Assembly: GCA_900752975.1 (NCBI GenBank)
Contig: CAADXH010000074.1
Coordinates: 1-8,738, forward strand
DNA length: 8,738 nucleotides
From: Bacilli bacterium
GTDB lineage: Bacteria > Bacillota_I > Bacilli_A > ML615J-28 > CAG-313
Reading direction: 5' to 3'
The notes under the pieces were generated by a model. That model made no database searches, was not told the DNA's origin, and was given only the letters and a program-made list of their open reading frames with translations. The translations under genes were made by a program, and so were the position numbers. Within the stretch, counting starts at the first letter, position 1. Each line of letters starts with the position of its first letter. Positions 6,435-8,738 of the stretch are shown here, piece by piece.

Positions 6435-7583
6435 CTAATATATTAAATATTTCTTTCTAATTTCTCTAAATTCTTCTGCATCTCTATTTAATACTTTAAG
6501 TTGTTCTTCTATTGGGCATTCTTGTTTGATAAATAAATCTGAGCCTGCTTCAAATTCAAATAGCGATGGACTACCAACCTTATATGGTGGGTTAATTTTA
6601 AATTCTTCTTGGTAGTGTTTTCTTATGTAATCTAACACTATAAAACTACAATTAACACCATTAAATTTATGGCGATCAGTGATATGGACAAATACTCCAC
6701 CACATAGTTCACCTTTATATTTTGAAAAAGTTGGTGTATAGTATTGTGGTCTAAAGAATACTCCTTCAATATTTAATGAATTTAATTCTCTTGATAATTG
6801 TTCTGACTTTAACCATGGCGCACCAATTATTTCAAATGGAGTAGTTGTACCTCTTCCTTCAGAAACATTAGTACCTTCAAATATACATGTTGCATTATAC
6901 GCATAGGCTGAGGCAATAGTTGGAAGATTAGGAGTTGGGATTACCCAAGGAAGACCAGTATCTTCAAAATCCATCCATCTTTCCCAGTTAGTCATAGGAA
7001 CAATTCTTAAATCACATCCAATTCCATATTCATTATTAAATAGTAATGCAAGTTCTCCCATTGTAAGGCCATGGCGTTGAGGCATTTCATAATAGCCAAC
7101 AAACGAACGATATTTACTAGTATCTAGTTTATTTCCTTCTACTTGTTCCCCATTTATTGGATTTGGTCGATCAAACACTACAAAGGTTTTACCATATTCA
7201 GCACACGCTTGCATACAATAAGCCATCGTATAAATGAAAGTATAATATCTTGAGCCATTGTCCTGAATATCAATCGCAATAATATCAATTTTATCCATAA
7301 TTTCTTTTGATGGTTTTTTAGTGGCACCATACAAACTATATACGGTGATTCCTGTTTCCTCATCCACATACGTATCTAATCTTTGACCAGCTTGAATACT
7401 AGCTCTAATTCCATGTTCAGGTGAAAATAATGCGACTAGGTTAGTTTTTTCTTTTAATATATCAATGCTCGATTTAAAATTGCTATCAATCCCTGTAGGA
7501 TTAGTTATTAATCCTACTCTTTTTCCTTTAAATAATTTTTCATATTTATCGATATTTTCAATACCTAATATTACTTTACTCAT
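6435..7583 (-). CDS. namZ: NamZ-family exo-beta-N-acetylmuramidase (DUF1343, GH171)
   Basis: A 382-residue enzyme of the family of Bacillus subtilis NamZ (YbbC), which removes MurNAc from the non-reducing end of peptide-free peptidoglycan fragments. Family blocks are GLITNPTG (24-31), SPEHG with Glu56 as probable active-site acid (54-58), DIQDNGSRYYTF (105-116), DRPNP (138-142), QRHGLTMGELA (169-179) and EGTNVSEGRGTT (236-247). The N-terminus is not hydrophobic and no signal peptide is visible, so it appears cytoplasmic, unlike the secreted B. subtilis enzyme. The start at 7583 is preferred: GGAGG (7593-7597) is 9 nt away and the overlap with the upstream gene is 8 bp. The alternative ATG at 7589 would sit only 3 nt from that site. 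It is followed after 10 bp by mupG. Confidence 0.9.
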   Translation of the reverse strand: MSKVILGIENIDKYEKLFKGKRVGLITNPTGIDSNFKSSIDILKEKTNLVALFSPEHGIRASIQAGQRLDTYVDEETGITVYSLYGATKKPSKEIMDKIDIIAIDIQDNGSRYYTFIYTMAYCMQACAEYGKTFVVFDRPNPINGEQVEGNKLDTSKYRSFVGYYEMPQRHGLTMGELALLFNNEYGIGCDLRIVPMTNWERWMDFEDTGLPWVIPTPNLPTIASAYAYNATCIFEGTNVSEGRGTTTPFEIIGAPWLKSEQLSRELNSLNIEGVFFRPQYYTPTFSKYKGELCGGVFVHITDRHKFNGVNCSFIVLDYIRKHYQEEFKINPPYKVGSPSLFEFEAGSDLFIKQECPIEEQLKVLNRDAEEFREIRKKYLIY

Positions 7584-8247
7584 TTTCATCTTCCTCCGCC
7601 ATATGCATAATTTTTTCTAAATCAATTTGTTCAAATTTATAATATACTCCTGCTGTTAACTTAATGCCTAAAAGAGTTGGTAAACTTATACCGAATAACA
7701 GCCAAATTGGTGCCGCGATACAACCAATTATTTTCAAAATAAACATTCCAAAAAGAATTAATGTTGTAACAAAATATCTAAATGATATATAAAACGATGT
7801 CTTGATAATTTCACCAATTGTTAAACTTTCAAAAGTAATCATAATTAAAGGTATGTGTACGCTCAACATAACAAGCACAACTCCCAAAATTATCATTACC
7901 GCAATACCAAGTTGAAAAATAACCTTATGAGCATCATCTTGAGGCACAGCATAAGAATAAAAATAGAAAGCAAAGCCAACTACTCCAATTACCACTAAAA
8001 GAATTATATCAATTCCAAATGCTTTCCAAAAGTAATACTTAAAATTGCTAAAATAACTTTTAAATATGTTAGTTTCACCCATATCATATTTTATAGTCGC
8101 GTTCATCGCAGTAATTGCTGGTAAGGCCGTAAACACCAAAAGAACAAAAACCAACGTTAAAATGTTCATTATTAATAATTTATAAACCCAATCAAAAAAC
8201 CGATATGGTTTAGAATTTATCTTTTTATCATAATCTGTTGTACTCAT
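7576..8247 (-). CDS. DUF624/YesL-type integral membrane protein
   Basis: A 223-residue polytopic membrane protein. A short polar N-terminus is followed by the typical RFFDWVYKLLIMNIL entry. Hydrophobic segments lie at about 22-46, 76-99, 108-134, 157-177 and 179-200, and the tail is acidic (AEEDENE). The pattern fits the DUF624 family (B. subtilis YesL). That family has no proven biochemical role but is commonly encoded beside carbohydrate ABC importers and glycosidases. It is the first gene of the salvage operon, directly after the promoter at 8278-8306, and overlaps namZ by 8 bp. Its position after a solute-binding protein gene suggests an accessory or assembly role in sugar uptake, which is inference. 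The ribosome binding site is unusually far from the ATG. An in-frame stop 9 nt upstream excludes a longer form. Confidence 0.85.
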   Translation of the reverse strand: MSTTDYDKKINSKPYRFFDWVYKLLIMNILTLVFVLLVFTALPAITAMNATIKYDMGETNIFKSYFSNFKYYFWKAFGIDIILLVVIGVVGFAFYFYSYAVPQDDAHKVIFQLGIAVMIILGVVLVMLSVHIPLIMITFESLTIGEIIKTSFYISFRYFVTTLILFGMFILKIIGCIAAPIWLLFGISLPTLLGIKLTAGVYYKFEQIDLEKIMHMAEEDENE

Positions 8248-8261
8248 ACTATTAAACTAAC

Positions 8262-8268
8262 ATCCTTT
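8262..8268 (-). promoter_or_regulatory. Distant ribosome binding site of the DUF624 gene
   Basis: On the minus strand AAAGGAT is the only Shine-Dalgarno-like sequence before the ATG at 8247, and the spacing is about 15 nt instead of the usual 5-9. No other start codon lies between it and the ATG in frame. The first gene of the operon may therefore be translated weakly compared with the downstream genes. Confidence 0.55.
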
Positions 8269-8277
8269 CATTTATTT

Positions 8278-8306
8278 ATTATAGCACAAACGAAAAAAAA
8301 ACTCAA
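8278..8306 (-). promoter_or_regulatory. Extended -10 promoter of the peptidoglycan-sugar operon
   Basis: On the minus strand TTGAGT (8301-8306) is followed after 17 bp by TATAAT (8278-8283). A TGC precedes the -10 element, giving an extended -10. Predicted transcription starts near 8271, about 24 nt before the first ATG. The -35 element lies in the 3' arm of the terminator hairpin of the upstream gene. I saw no convincing operator palindrome or cre site around it. Confidence 0.75.
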
Positions 8307-8322
8307 ACCCTAAGGCTTGAGT
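8293..8322 (-). terminator. Intrinsic terminator after the solute-binding protein gene
   Basis: On the minus strand ACTCAAGCC (8314-8322) pairs with GGTTTGAGT (8301-8309), nine pairs with one G-T, loop TTAG. It is followed by a run of eight T (8293-8300). It ends transcription of the upstream gene while also hosting the -35 element of the next operon. Confidence 0.88.
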
Positions 8323-8335
8323 TCTCATTTTTAGA

Positions 8336-8738
8336 TTATTGAATGTTATAACCTAACTCTTTCATAGCGTCTTTGTACTTCTTAAGTACTTCGTTAAGGG
8401 CTGTAACTGGAGAGTCAGTCTTCTTAACGATTGATGCAGCTAGAGGCCAGAATGCACCATCACCGAAGTGTGAGCCACCACCAACTGTCATTGATAATAA
8501 TTCCATTAATTCAAAGTAAGTATTATCTTGACAAGACATGATAACTTCGATATCGATTGCACGGTCTAGTTTAAGTTCTAGAGAGTTACGGTATGCTTCT
8601 TCAGTTGATAAGTTAACTGTGTTGTTAGGATCTTTACCAAGACCTGCAACTAAGTCGTGAAGAATGTGCATGATAATTTCTGAGTTAATACCATTCTTAC
8701 CATTTTCAGTATTTAATACTGCATAGCAAGAAGTACCA
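8336..8738 (-). CDS. Probable extracellular solute-binding protein of a carbohydrate ABC transporter, C-terminal part
   Basis: The last 133 residues of a gene that enters from the right edge. The frame stays open to the edge, so the internal ATG at 8671 is not the start. The fragment is rich in helices, contains GGGSHFGDGAFWPLAA and ends in LKKYKDAMKELGYNIQ, a tail resembling family 1 sugar-binding lipoproteins. The assignment rests on this resemblance and on context (DUF624 gene next). No signal or lipobox can be seen because the N-terminus is missing. Codon use is strongly biased: AAC outnumbers AAT, Gly is nearly all GGT and both Arg codons are CGT, unlike the downstream operon. This points to high expression, as expected for a binding protein. 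It has its own terminator, so it can be made in excess over the operon behind it. Confidence 0.55.
   Translation of the reverse strand, partial: GTSCYAVLNTENGKNGINSEIIMHILHDLVAGLGKDPNNTVNLSTEEAYRNSLELKLDRAIDIEVIMSCQDNTYFELMELLSMTVGGGSHFGDGAFWPLAASIVKKTDSPVTALNEVLKKYKDAMKELGYNIQ

Noticed and set aside
7584..7589. Earlier ATG of NamZ adding Met-Lys
   Set aside because: It is only 3 nt from GGAGG, while the ATG at 7583 is 9 nt away. The choice changes two residues and is not certain.
8248..8335. Possible MurR operator or cre site before the salvage operon
   Set aside because: No palindrome beyond the terminator stem and no convincing cre match (TGnAAnCGnTnnCA) was found by eye.

Overview
The window comes from an AT-rich, low-GC Gram-positive bacterium (Firmicutes, possibly an Erysipelotrichia- or Acholeplasma-like relative). 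The basis is an Spx gene with the CxxC redox motif, a T-box leader in front of trpS, Bacillus-like sigma-A promoters and strong GGAGG-type ribosome binding sites. Tryptophan is read from TGG throughout and all genes are open under the standard code. All nine complete or 3'-complete genes end in TAA or TAG. I cannot place the organism more precisely.

Layout. Positions 1-214 hold the 5' part of spx on the minus strand. Positions 215-345 form a divergent promoter region: a spx promoter on the minus strand and a trpS promoter on the plus strand. Positions 346-583 hold a tryptophan-type T-box leader with a TGG specifier, antiterminator and terminator, followed by trpS (598-1596). A bidirectional terminator at about 1614-1657 separates trpS from a long convergent minus-strand operon. 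In transcription order that operon is a DUF624/YesL-type membrane protein, a NamZ-type exo-muramidase (DUF1343, GH171), a MupG-type 6-phospho-muramidase (DUF871), a BadF-type amino sugar kinase (MurK/NAGK-like), anmK, murQ and an alpha/beta hydrolase. The genes overlap by up to 8 bp or are at most 10 bp apart, so they are very probably co-transcribed and translationally coupled. The operon has its own extended -10 promoter at 8278-8306, whose -35 element lies inside the terminator of the gene upstream. That gene (8336-8738, partial) looks like the C-terminal end of a highly expressed extracellular solute-binding protein.

How the genes fit together. The operon encodes a cytoplasmic route for peptidoglycan amino sugars. 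NamZ would release MurNAc from glycan fragments. The BadF kinase would phosphorylate MurNAc and/or GlcNAc. AnmK would convert 1,6-anhydro-MurNAc to MurNAc-6-phosphate. MupG would split 6-phosphorylated MurNAc disaccharide. MurQ would remove the lactyl ether to give GlcNAc-6-phosphate for glycolysis or wall synthesis. No PTS transporter (MurP) and no MurR regulator lie in the window. A solute-binding protein and a DUF624 protein sit at the head of the cluster instead, which suggests an ABC-import, kinase-based version of the pathway. The combination of NamZ, MupG, a MurK-like kinase and AnmK in one operon, plus an esterase-like hydrolase at its end, is the most interesting feature here.
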